Origin: Cantharellus purpuraceus
Lineage: Eukaryota; Basidiomycota; Agaricomycetes; Cantharellales; Hydnaceae
Length of the DNA stretch: 64,000 nt
Assembly (NCBI GenBank): GCA_025174535.1
Contig: JALBUN010000003.1
Span: forward strand, 1,138,501 to 1,202,500
Direction of reading: 5' to 3'
Shown here: positions 12,254 through 23,364 of the stretch, piece by piece
Numbering within the stretch: position 1 is the stretch's first letter
How the letters are laid out: each line of letters opens with the position of its first letter
The notes under the pieces: model-generated
Database searches by the model: none
What the model was told of the DNA's origin: nothing
What the model saw: only the letters and a program-made list of their open reading frames with translations
Position numbers and translations under genes: made by a program

Positions 12254-15200
12254 TCAAGCTAATGCAAGGGCCGGGTTTGTGGCTGCTCCATCCGCACCCG
12301 TCGCAAGTGTCCGCGGCCGACGTCTTCGCCTTCGACGTGGAAATAACGGGCCCCGAGGCATAGTCCGTTCATCAAGGTCCAACGCAATATTAGCAGCCGC
12401 CTGCAAACCCTGTAGACACAAGAACAGGAACTGTCAGTTGAACACGCCACAAACGCCCTCGCAGACGCCCAACGCACCTCGATCCACTCCACAACATCCT
12501 CCACATCTTTAGCCTGCAGCAAAAACTGCTCACCCTCCATCCGCACGCGGATCACATTCTTCCGTTTTGTATAGTCTGTCCCGAGACCAGACTCGGCGTG
12601 CTGGAGCGTGTACTCCCGGATGAGGAGCGACGAGTCCGGTCGTTCAGAAGTCGGACTCGAAGATGATGTCGAGCCAGAACGCCGTCGCCCTGTGGAGGGA
12701 GTAGACGATATGTTGCTGGAAGAGGCATACCGCGACAAGGGCGGCGAGCTCGGATACGGTAAGAGCAACGACGACGGCTCGGGTGGCCAATCACTTTCCA
12801 ACTGCCCCTCCAATAAAGCGTTTCTTCGCCTCTCCGCTTCCGCCTTCCTCGCTCTCCCCATCTCCGCCTCCATCTCTTCAGTCGCCCTTGGTAGCCGCGA
12901 GTTCGTCTTCCCCGCTCGAGACACCGTCCCATCCCCTGCACCCATAACGCCCTCCCAAACGCTCTTCACCCCCGTTACACGATACACCCCAAACTTTGTC
13001 CCCTCCAACACGCACCACACCCTCCGCCACTTCCGATCGCGGCTCATAACCCCTGGCTGCGTGAACTCGACCTTGCGCGGCATCTGCGCAACGAGTAGAA
13101 TATCGTTACTGTACTGCGGGAGCGGCTCTCTGCCTTCTTCATCGCGTGCATGCACATTGCTATATGCCGGAGGCTGCACAGCCATACTCGGCATTGATTG
13201 ACGTCGTTTTGTTGGTTTGGTTGCAGCATATGTCTGTGGCAGCGGCGCAGAGGAAGTGTGAACCTCGAGCGCCTTGCCTTTTCCCTTGGCAGAGGCCGTA
13301 GGTGGTTCCTTAGCCTTGAACGGCACCATCGCTGGCGCGGTGACTAGGCTGAGGTTGATCATGCTGTGCGAGGGCTGGTGGTGGAATGGTTTCCTAACTT
13401 CAACCTGGACAGGAAGCGAGCCATTGGCCATATCAGTTCGATTCCCAATGTCAAAACTGGCATTTGATGCAGGGTGCTGTAATCCAGAAGTCCCTTCGTG
13501 TGATGCAGGAGTCATTAGCGCCGGATGAGTGCCTGTTGCTGGACGAGGCATCATTACGGAATCTGACCCAGAATCAGCCACAGAAGCCACTGTCGTGTTT
13601 ATCACAGAACAGGAAAGTCCTGTTCCTGATCGTTCCGGTGCAGAAGCTGAGGGAAGCGGAAGCCCTGTCCCTGAACCTGAATCTGACAATTTTAAAGTGG
13701 ACTCCACCCGCAAAGCATCCGCTTGAGCCTCAAGAGGGGCCGTTTCATGTGCTCGAGGGACACCGTTCTGTGCATTCACTCTTCCATGTCCACTTTCTCG
13801 TGACGTCGGCCCCCGATGATCTCCCGCTGCCACCAATCGACCCGCCGCCATTGCAGCCAATCCGTCCTGAACAATTGCATCACCCCTCACTACTCCACCG
13901 ATCTCCGACCCACCGTTTGACAGTACTTGCATCAAGGCACCCGCCCCGAACCCGGAATTCCCCGCATCCGGACATGCACTGGAGCTTGGACCTGCATGTG
14001 TAGACGTAGGGGCTGATATAGCATGTGGATTCGAAGCACTTAATCCCAGACGTGCCGTCTCGGCGCTGGCGCGTGAACGTGACATGTGAGCACTAGATCC
14101 CGAGCGTGACGTCTCCGCGCTGGAGCGTACACATGGATCTTGTGCGCCAAAGACTGATTGCGTTGTTCGTGAGCTAGATCCCGGACGCGTCGTCTCCACG
14201 CTCAGACGTGCACGTGAATTTCGCGCACTGGATCCGGCTTCCCCTATACCAGAACTCGATGCCGGACGTGCATGCGCAATCGACCCTCCCGGGGCTGGAG
14301 ATGGTGCATGAGATGGTCGTGGCGTTGGAAAAGCAGATCCAGAGACCAGCTGGGATGTGTGTAAATCAGCGCTGGCGCCTAACCACAGTGATCCCGCGCT
14401 CGAGTCCGACGCCGTGCGTTCATGAGCATGAGGCTCGAGATTGAAGTAGGAGGAAGAGACGGGTGCACCAGTCGGTGCGGGTATGAACGTGGATGTGGAG
14501 GTAGAAGAAGAGGATGATGGTGCAGCAGAGCCAGACCCAAACCCAGGGGTCGACGCAGAGGGCCCAACAGGCATCAACATTGTGTCCAAAGCAACGGCTT
14601 GGACATCCCATGTTGAGGGAGTGACCGATTTCGAACTCGTAGCCGGCGTACGATTCGATGACGTAGCCGATATCGAGTTCGATGCCAAATCCGAGCCGAT
14701 TGTGGCGGGAAACGTTGATGCCATATTGGTCCCCCATGGCGTCCCCAATACCGATTGTCCTATCTCCCTCCACAAGCCCGCCAAGGACTCAGACGACCCC
14801 CCTGACACAGATGCAGACGTCGATCCCGATGACGCACCCAAAGGCGTCCGCGAGCGCGAAGGAAACGACGAGCTCATCGGTGACGGAGAGGGCGAAGGCG
14901 TCCATCTACCGTCCTCATCAATACTATCCATGGATGGACGACCCCCCACCTCCATCCCGACGTCCTCCCAGACATTCCTAGCGTCTATACTCCCAGCATT
15001 ACTCCTCCCAGAATATCCCGTTTCGCCATTATCGTTGTCGTCGTCCATCTCGTCGTCATCCATTTCGTGTGCTAGCTCGTGCCCCTCGTGATCGTTCCCG
15101 TTCTGAGGCGGCAGCGTGCGTATTTGAGGACGCTCGCTCCCACTCATGGGGAGGGTCGGCATTGTGCTCAGCCTGCTCGGGTTGGGGCGACGCGCGGACG

Positions 15201-15999
15201 GAGACGTGGGAGAGGGCGTAAGAATGAGACCTGGACTGGCTCGACGGGCTTGGAAGATGCTAGAAGTGGGTCGGGATGTAGCAGTGGGCGTCGACGCGGA
15301 TGAAGGCGAGGTGGGGGAGAGCGATAATCCCTGGAATATAGGGAGCGCAGGAAGACTCATGATAGGCCATGGCGGAACACGATGTATAATGGCAGGAGAA
15401 AGGCGGAGTGGTTGGCCCTGTTCATCCACAGGTGTGAGACGAGGAGATTGTGGAACACTTTTGGAGGTAGCGGCGACCGCGCCTGTGGCTTGGGTGCGGA
15501 AGACTGGTGGCGCAGTTGCTGTTGACGCTTCCCGAGAACTCGAGATGCCGGGGGGGGGAGAGGATGGGGCAGCCGGAGATCCGAGTGCCATTGGCGATAT
15601 GAGACGGCTTGGAATGTGGTCTGGAGTTGTAATAGGGAGATCGGAAGGGGACCAGGCCGAGAGCTGAGGAGTTGCCGCCGTTGGCATTTTAAGCGAGAGA
15701 GAGGACCCAGGGAACGCAGAGACTTTTGGAGGGTGAGGTGGTGTATTATGTTGGGTGACTACAATACCAGGCAAGGAATTAGCAGAATTGGGGGGTAGTG
15801 GCGCAGGCATGCTTTCGCCCTTCTTATGGTAAGGATGGTGATTGAGGAGAGTATCTGTACGAATGCTGGCACAGGATGAGGCTTGACGATCCATTTCTGG
15901 GCGACGGGGAGTCTGAGAGAGAGCAGGCTGAGAGTCGTATACCGACGGCTTGCGCGGAATGTCCATGGAGGAGGCACGCAACCGAGATTTCAGCCCCAT
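12254..15999 (-). CDS. Large disordered protein with C-terminal PH domain
   Basis: Exons (minus) 15999-12478 and 12409-12254, joined by a 68-nt GT-AG intron, give 1225 aa. Residues 1 to about 1000 are Ser/Pro/Thr-rich and probably disordered, with an acidic run [15 protein letters not shown] and short degenerate repeats ([16 protein letters not shown] and relatives). The last ~200 residues form a split PH fold: [27 protein letters not shown], then a long basic/Ser insertion, then [43 protein letters not shown] with a basic tail of five or more Arg. PH domains usually bind phosphoinositides, so a membrane-associated scaffold is an inference. The start is MGLKSRL; in-frame sequence continues upstream to 16242 but has intron-like content. 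A short spliced reading at 16197-16151 and 16098 onward runs out of frame and could be a separate small ORF. Confidence 0.75.
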
Positions 16000-16583
16000 G
16001 CGGGAAACACTGCGCTGGGGCTCATCGGCGTGCTCATTGGGCTGTATACGCGCTCCGAGAGCCAGCGATATTTTTTTGACAAAATGGGAAGCTCTCGCCT
16101 GAAGAGGAGCTGAACAAGAACAGGAGAACAACAAAAACGGAGGAAAGTACCTGTATTGTCGGACGAAGCCTTGTGTCGTCCATGCTCGTGATGGCATGTA
16201 GTTGTGGTCAGGAAAGAAGAGCAATTGAATTGAAGAAATCATTGCAATTGCTACGTCGGAGCCCTACACAGCCAAAACTAACGACGCCTAGCACTTTGGT
16301 CATTCAAACCGTCATCGGATCTTTGTTATCCCACACTTCATACTTTGACGCTGCAGGGCTCACTCAGTCCGCTGCCGAGCTCGGTTCTACGCACCCGTAA
16401 TATACACCCTCAAAAGCACAATAACACAATAAACTACGAAAAAATATAACACCATAACAAATCGTCATCCAACACACCTACTTTCTATGCACGAGGGCTG
16501 TCACACATTTCACACCTTTCTCCACTACCATTTTCGCTATCGACATGAGTCAGCTCACAATCCTTCTCAGGCGCTTGAACAAC
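16000..16583. other. Region upstream of the PH gene, structure unresolved
   Basis: A spliced minus-strand reading (exon 16197-16151, GT-AG intron 16150-16099, then exon 2) gives MPSRAWTTQGFVRQYR followed by RELPILSKKYRWLSE, which ends at a stop that overlaps the PH start. It may be an uORF, a 5' exon, or a small LYR-like gene. I cannot decide. Confidence 0.35.
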
Positions 16584-18982
16584 CTACAATGTGCACCTCA
16601 AACATGCCCATTGCCTTGACCCATCACACATTGCACAGGCTGCCTGATCTGTATGATTGACACTATTCACCAGTGATATGTCAACCACACCCATTCATCA
16701 GAGCGAGAACCGTAAAAGACTCACAACGTGCATCGACTGCATGTCCACCTGTAATTGACATTGCCAGATACGGGTTGACTGGCATCGCCACGCATCGCCC
16801 GAGTCGGGGACGATGTTTGATGAGACGCAGTGCCAGCGATACCATCCAACCTGCTCCCTAACTTCCTCCCTCGATCCATCCCCAACGCTTCCCTCTTCCG
16901 CTGCCGCATCTCTGCGTCTACCATAGCTCCCATCCCAGCCCCAGAAGCGAGAGATTGAGCTGTTGATCCAGAACTGCCCTCCACTGTGCTAGCCATGGCC
17001 CCATCCACAAAGCGTCGCTTCTCGCCTGACGGCCCTGAGGCTGGTCCGTCTTCTCCATATGCAAGCCCGGGCCCACATCCGAGCCGGCGTTTCGCTCTGT
17101 GAGCGGGTCGGCTTTCTTCCCCATCGGCATGTGACCGAGTCCTTTCTTCGAGTCGTGTATGGCTTGACCCATGTGAGGATGGAGAAACATCTGCACCGCC
17201 GGTATTCTGTACAGTGTATGGTTGTCAACATTATCCGTTTTTTTGCCAGGACGTAAACGTACCACGATGGACGGAGAAGGCATGGTTCGAGACGGGCCTG
17301 CAATTTGCTGTCCGCTAGCGCGTCCTAGTCCAGGTCTTGTACCTCTCCCTCCCGAAGGATTTGTGAACGTCCTGCTAGCATCTGAAACCAACACGACGTC
17401 GTCATCGTCGTCGTCCACATCCTTTAATCCAATTTGCTGTCCATTAGCATGTCCCGGTCCAAATCGTGTACCTCTCCCTCCCGAAGGATCTGTGAATGTC
17501 CTGCTAGTATCTGAGACCACCACGACATCGTCATCGTCCTCATCCTTTAATGCCCCCAAGTCCTCCCCACCCATCAAGTCCCGCATCATTTTCAACCGCT
17601 CCACGTCTGTCTCTGAAGCGCACCGCTCATCAAAACTGTCACCTTCACCGTCGCTTCCAGAATCTGCGCTGCCTTCCCCCTGCTGCGCTGGTGCAGCTTG
17701 TGGTTCTGGAACGAGTTTGCCTGTGTGATATGAATGCCGATGTAGAGAGAAGAGACAAGGAACAGACCTTGCATTTGCAACAATCGTCTCTCCGCAGCAA
17801 GTGCACGCTCCTCCCGCGCTCGCCGGCTACGCATAAAACTCTCAAAACCAACCAGATTATGAACTAGAAACCCGACCCACCTCCCAGCCTGCTTCCCAAA
17901 TCCACTCCCCTTCCCTCCCTTTTCAACACGCTCGTCAAGCACACTCCCTCCACCAGCACCCTCAAAAACCGACTGAGTCACGCGCGACCCGGCTTTGCGC
18001 CGTTTCGTGGTCTGCGCGCCAGTGGAGAGCGAGGGGCCGACGCGTACACGCCGGCGACGGCGGGAGGGTAATACCGAGCTGCGGGATTGTGCATGAGCAC
18101 CACCACACTGGAAATTATGCATAACTCAGTCGTACACATTATGACAAGGTATGTTGGTACCCACGGTGTACTCAGGGAGTTCCTGTACGCTCTGAGCGTC
18201 CCCTGAAATCCGCTGCGAGTCTGCCAGTCGTGTTCCAGCAGACCAATACCCTGTCATGCAGAAGCAAAATAGTCAAAATAGGGCTCAGATCAGAAAGGGA
18301 TGAAGGAAGTTTCACCATCCCCATAGTAGCCTTTTCGTTGCTGCGCGGCAACTTCTGCAGAGAGCTGGCGGCGCAGTGTGTGGAATGCTGTGGAGTGATT
18401 CATGTGCTGTGACAAGTTTGTTAGATGAGGCTATTGTAATTTGGTGAATTAGATATCCTGCCTTGATATGTGCAAGCTGATAACCGCGAAGCAAAACAGA
18501 TCAATGGTTCGCTCAAGTTGGCTGTTATGGTGCCCATGGTTCACCTCGTGACAAAATACGCTCAACAGCATGGAAATTGGATAAAACCGTCCACTGCCAT
18601 CTCTCAACACCAGCTCTAAGGAAGCCATCCAATCAGTGTCTTACGAAAGTACGCGCAAATACTCACCAACAGTTTCGCCATTATTCCAATTCCGTCCCAG
18701 AAACACCTTATTGCTCTCATACTAATTCTCGAGTCATGAATGAATCTCGTGTGCCGAGGGCACCAGTGGAGGGTGACAACATATACATACCTCTTCAAAG
18801 CTGTTCACGGTGAATCCGTGCGCTTTCATTACTGGTTTCAATTGCGCAGCTAGGGCACGCATGAGCTCTGTTGCCTCTGGGTCATTGGAGTTGCTACTAT
18901 TGCGGCCGGAAGGAAGGGGTGAGATAAAGTTGATGTAAGGATTGGGGTTTGTACTGCGTTCATTTATGCGCGTGTGCACCAT
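16584..18982 (-). CDS. WSS1: WSS1-type WLM metalloprotease with SIMs and RanBP2 zinc finger
   Basis: DNA-dependent metalloprotease that clears DNA-protein crosslinks and sumoylated proteins. Exons (minus) 18982-18791, 18721-18667, 18615-18545, 18476-18462, 18406-18316, 18250-18165, 18107-17768, 17720-17263, 17206-16725 and 16662-16584 give 622 aa. The WLM domain starts NPNPYINFISPLP and has GFTVNSFEEYESNKVFLGRN, then FCHE-LAHIK-HMNH, the zinc ligands H-E-x-x-H-x5-H. A basic linker (RRRRRVR, TKRRK) precedes two acidic SUMO-interacting motifs, VVVVSD (about residue 347) and VVLVSD (about 392). The C-terminus WTCSRCTFVNHTDQAACAMC is a RanBP2/NZF finger. The active site is split over three exons, one of them 15 nt long and followed by a GC-AG intron (18407-18461). 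Confidence 0.9.
17380..17545 (-). repeat. Tandem duplicated SIM module in WSS1
   Basis: Two copies of a ~35-residue unit: an acidic run, VV-x-VSD, SRTFT-PSGGRGTR and GQQI. DNA identity between the two copies is high, so this is a recent internal duplication that doubled the SUMO-binding motif. Confidence 0.75.
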
Positions 18983-20088
18983 GTTTAGCGCGTGCGCAGA
19001 TGCTGGTGTCACTCAAGAGCTGTGGCGGAGAACGCATTCCAGACTCCGACGAGACCTTGCATCAACAGTTACTTTTGCTACCAGTTGACCCAGCCTGAGT
19101 GTCTGGATTCCAGTGCAACACAGATCTATGATGCTCAGCCTCAGTGAAGGCGATTATTAGAACCATGCTGTTTTCTCGTCCCCTATTCTATTGGTCTTGT
19201 CGTTAGCTAGGACTTGGCTCAGAGAGGAGCAAATGATCAAGACACTATTGATCCACTAGGTCGTCCGTGTGAATAACATGACGTGCCGCCCAACACATCA
19301 ACACATGCGCCGGGGCGAGTCTTTTATGCTTGGACTTTATGTGGATGGGACGTGGGAGGAATTTCGGGAGGTATGGCAAGTATGGGGGTTCAGTCCCCGC
19401 TCAACGGATCAAGCCGACAGTCAGGGTGCATTGAAACTGGACCTCGTCATCGTCCACGGAAAGTTCTGGTAAGTTTCATGTTTGAGATGCTGCGTTAAAA
19501 GGCTGTTCATGGTTTGGCGTTGCTCCTGAAGGCGGAAGCATGCTGCATCATGCCACAAAGCATGGACGATGACTGGAGAACGGAAGGTTCACTATCGCGA
19601 CAAGGACTTCTTCAGGTGAGAGAGGACGTGGAAAGCGAAGACGAACAATGGCCCGACAGAGAGTTCCGTCCGTAAGGTGTCAGGTCTGTATTCCACATGG
19701 TTCCTTTCTCTGCGGTTGTACTGTGTTTGCTTCTCTCCCGCTGTCGCGTATTCGTAACAATGAATTATGACACGATGACTTCAAACGAGCCGATGACAAG
19801 GCAAGACCCAAACTTGAGAGTTTAACAAGGCAAAAAAAGAGGACGCATGGGATAGTAGCCTTCACGCTGGTTAATTTCCAGGATAGATAAGGATACACCG
19901 AACAATGGGTTCAAGTTGCACAGTGCCCCAAGCACTCGAGATTTAATTCCAGAGTATACGTATTATGGTTCACTGATTATCTTTCAGGCATACAACCATA
20001 CTTTTGATACTCGACTACATCAGGTCAACCGTGATTCTTAGACGGATACTTTTGAGATATCGCTTGACGTCCCTCTTGAAGAATGTTT
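18983..20088. other. Gene-poor region, no gene seen
   Basis: About 1.1 kb upstream of WSS1. No ORF here shows a family motif or a plausible exon chain. Confidence 0.5.
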
Positions 20089-20214
20089 GGGATCTGACGG
20101 GAATCGAACCTGAGGTCCCTTGCACTCGTAGCCGAAGAAGCGTGGTTTGTGCTGTCAACCAATTACAGCCCAACGATCCTTAAGCGACGCCTTAACCAAC
20201 TAAGCCATGCGCCC
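20089..20214 (-). tRNA. tRNA-like gene or pseudogene with intron (degenerate)
   Basis: On the minus strand the A box TGGCTTAGTTGG (20196-20207) fits TRGYNNARNNGG, and the B box GGTTCGATTCC (20100-20110) fits its consensus exactly. TTAAGG after the D arm could be a Leu AAG anticodon loop followed by an intron. However, the 5' end GGGCGCA does not pair with the 3' end CAGATCCC, the T stem has mismatches and no T-run follows. It looks like a pseudogene or a chimera of two tRNA halves. Confidence 0.4.
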
Positions 20215-21898
20215 GTTGTTGTTCACCCTCCCGGATATTCATGATATTGACAGCGGTGACACTCAACGCCAATAGCTACAACTCTAGAGTGCGTGCGTGC
20301 GCATTCCCTCTGAGTTTGCCGACAATCACGGCAGTGACGAGCAGCTTCCTTGTTGCGGCATTTTGGGAGATGAAACCGACGGATACAGCAACGAGAGAGC
20401 GAGGAAGACACCATGTTAGGAGCACGGAGTGAGCTAGTGGTTGCAATAAACTTAGGACTCTACATGTTCATTGTCGACGGGCGGAACAAGGTTCGAGCCG
20501 ACATACTGATAATAGTACCTGGGCAATCTATGTCATTAAATAGGATATACCCAAAGTACTGGGGTGAAGACGCACACATCTACTATAAAGACCTTGTTCT
20601 GAAATCAAAAATGATAAAAATGGCATGGTACGCATGATCTGCATGCGTAGGGACCTCACTGCACATTACTTGCTTACACCTCGCTTGTACGAATGTACAG
20701 ATTACCAGTAGAGCCATGAGCAGGGCTGCGACTGCTTCTCAGTGATAAACGAAAAATCCCGAAGGCAATCAAGCCTGGGTTGATCTTCGCAGGACCCATA
20801 CGGCCTACCGTTGGCCAACATCATACTTTCCACAAGTTATTTAGAACCCGACGCTCAGGACTTGAAGCAGAGATATGGAGGAGGACACCCCCACTACATT
20901 TGGTCGGAGACTTTGTTCAGAGGTAAGGGATAGAAACCTTAGGAACTCACTCGCGCAACCTGGACGATTTCCACCTGCTAAACGATGCGCGGACATGAAT
21001 CGTATGACTATCGTAACTTCTCTGAAGATGCAAACGTCGTCGTTATCCGAGCACGCTGAGAGATCACCTCTGCTACACAGCTGCATGCTGCGCAGGGTGC
21101 AACTCCACGGATCTGCACAATGTTACACCTGGGCATATTACCGTCCTAGAGATCATGTACTTGACCGTAGAATATTCATCGCTTCTTATGTGTAATCTTG
21201 CGCTCCATGCAACGCCTTTGTGACGTATGGACACTGGCAGACCACACTCCTCTCGTTCTGCGATGCGTGATGAAATTCTGCGGTATATAAGTTTGGATAA
21301 CCACGTGTCCAATATTAATTCTTGTCCCTCCACCTACAGTCGGCAGTAGTGACGAGTCGGTTTCTGGGTAATATGATTGGACTTGACCGAGGTGGAGGCT
21401 GTAGCCCACTCGAAGGAGATATTCGTGGAGCGAGATTCACATTGCAGTAGTGGATCTAACCCCCACAAAAGACAAGTTGAAATGACCTCTGCATTTCAAC
21501 TTGGCTTATGAGGGTGCTATTTCTATCGTTGCATATCTGGGATTCGTGGCAATAGTCCGTCAGAACGAGCCCACGACAACTCCGGTCAAATTTAATGGTT
21601 CATCGTAACGCGGAAACCAGCATGTTATCGTTAAGAGTGGGGTACGTACAGATTGATTAAGAACTTGTACGAGCGGTCGGAAAAACGAGTTGGATTGCGA
21701 GGGTTCAGACGGGAGGAGGCAAAGAGACGCGAGGTGGAATGGAGTGAGAAACATGGTATATTTATAAGAGGGAGCAACTACGTGGCGGTACACGTGCCCT
21801 CCCCAGAGAAGCCGACCAACTCGTGCATCTCGTGCGCTGTTTGCGTATGTTTGGCTCTGTGGGTTCAGAAGTACATTATATACTGTTTGTCGTCAACT
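20215..21898. other. Gene-poor region, no gene seen
   Basis: About 1.7 kb before the HMG-box gene. ORFs at 20413-20637 and 21073-21333 lack any recognisable family and are not called. Confidence 0.5.
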
Positions 21899-23030
21899 AT
21901 GTTAACTGCAACTATGCTAGCTTTGACACGATCCATCGTGCTTCGCGTCCCTCGATTTGCATTTAAATCCACTGCTCCTGTTGTAATCCAGCGATCCCCT
22001 TTCGTGTCTGGTTCGTTGACATATCGCGCTCTCTCTACTTCCCCCTCTCTTTTCGTTGTTGGGAGGGCGAAAGTCAAAGCTGCGTCTTCCAAGACTACCG
22101 GCCGTAGCAAGGCAGTGCCAAAAACAAAAGCGAAAGCCAACCCCAGGACAAAAGCCAAGGCAAAACCAAAGGTCAAGGCAAAGCCAAAGCGCAAGAAGGC
22201 TGTCCCCAAACCCAAAGTGTCAACTCGTGCGTATCTCAACCATCCGTCGATGGTAGTACTTCCTTATTCATGTCTTCTCTTTTTTTTTTTTTCTTTCCGC
22301 GTGTTTCTCCCTCGCGTTTGTTCCAATAAACGCGTCCTCACTCGTAGAGGTTCCTTTGGTATTGCGACCGCCAAAACGGTCACCGACACCGTTTATACTC
22401 TTTTACAAGCGCGCTTTTCCCTCTCCGGCATCACGACCCGGTGGCATCACGACCACTACAAGGGAAGCTGGTGCAGCTTGGCGTAATTTAACAGATGCAG
22501 AGAAGAAGGTCTTTCACGTCGTCCCCTATTCCCTCTTATATGCAAACTAACCATGGTGACATGACGTTAGCCATTCCAAGACGAGTCCAAAGTTCTCCTG
22601 GAAAAGTATATTGTCCAACGTGATCAATGGCATAAGAAACCCGAGAACGCTCAGGTGCTTAAGACTCTCAACAAGGATCGCAAGAAGCGCGGCAAGAACC
22701 GAATTCACGTCCCTGCAACCGATGCTCTGAAGAGGCCCATGCCTGCTTTCATAAGGTGCGACATTGTGGTACATATATACTGGAGATGTGTTTCAGCTAA
22801 CCCATTGCCCTGTGTATGATGTCAGGTTCTCCCAGGAGCTCAGAACGTCGAACAAGGTGTCTCCCGACGACGCCCCTGAAGGGAACCATGTATCCAAATT
22901 GGTCTGGGTCGCACGCGAGTCTAGTGCTAGGTGGAAAGCGCTCCCCCCCTCTGAGAAGGAGAAGTACACAAAGGCATATATTTCAGACCTTGCAAAGTGG
23001 AAGGAGGCTGCTGCCAATGCTAGTGTATGA
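21899..23030 (+). CDS. Two-HMG-box protein, likely mitochondrial (Abf2/TFAM-like)
   Basis: Probable mtDNA-packaging HMG protein. Exons 21899-22226, 22348-22508, 22571-22755 and 22826-23030 give 292 aa. The N-terminus (MLTATMLALTRSIVLRVPRFAF) is hydrophobic and Arg-containing, as for a mitochondrial presequence. A Lys/Ala/Pro-rich linker (KAKAKPKVKAKPKRKK) follows. HMG box 1 begins RPPKRSPTPFILFYKRAF and continues AWRNLTDAEKKPFQDESKVLLEKY; box 2 begins ALKRPMPAFIRFSQELR and contains ARWKALPPSEKEKYTKAY. Two boxes after a targeting signal match Abf2/TFAM architecture, though a nuclear HMG protein is possible. The first intron is 121 nt with a long T-run; the others are 62-70 nt. Confidence 0.85.
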
Positions 23031-23364
23031 ATTCCAGGTTAATGCTGACAGCATAAAGAGTCGGTGAATCCGTCGCACCATTGTCTGCTTTCTCGTAGCG
23101 TTTGAAGCTTTGAGCAGGAACATGGATGTTTTTGCACACATCTCCAAGCTCGTTCAACGAATTTTATTTTTTTTCGATTTTCCGCTATTCGTGTCGTTCT
23201 CTTGCTTTATTCACGCACGGGCTGTATTACAATAGATCTGTGCAGATAGTCACCTGTTTTGTACTATACAATTGTCTTATAATTATAAGGACTGCACATG
23301 TATGCGAGTGACGTGACGTAGGAGTCACCAGAACGGCGCGGAGCATTTCACTCATTGCACTTGT
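23031..23364. other. Short intergenic region between HMG gene and FYV10
   Basis: 3' flank of the HMG gene and FYV10 promoter. T-rich, with no ORF of note. Confidence 0.5.

Noticed and set aside
14483..15091. 202-aa plus-strand ORF
   Set aside because: Antisense shadow of the Ser/Pro-rich PH-domain gene; no independent signals.
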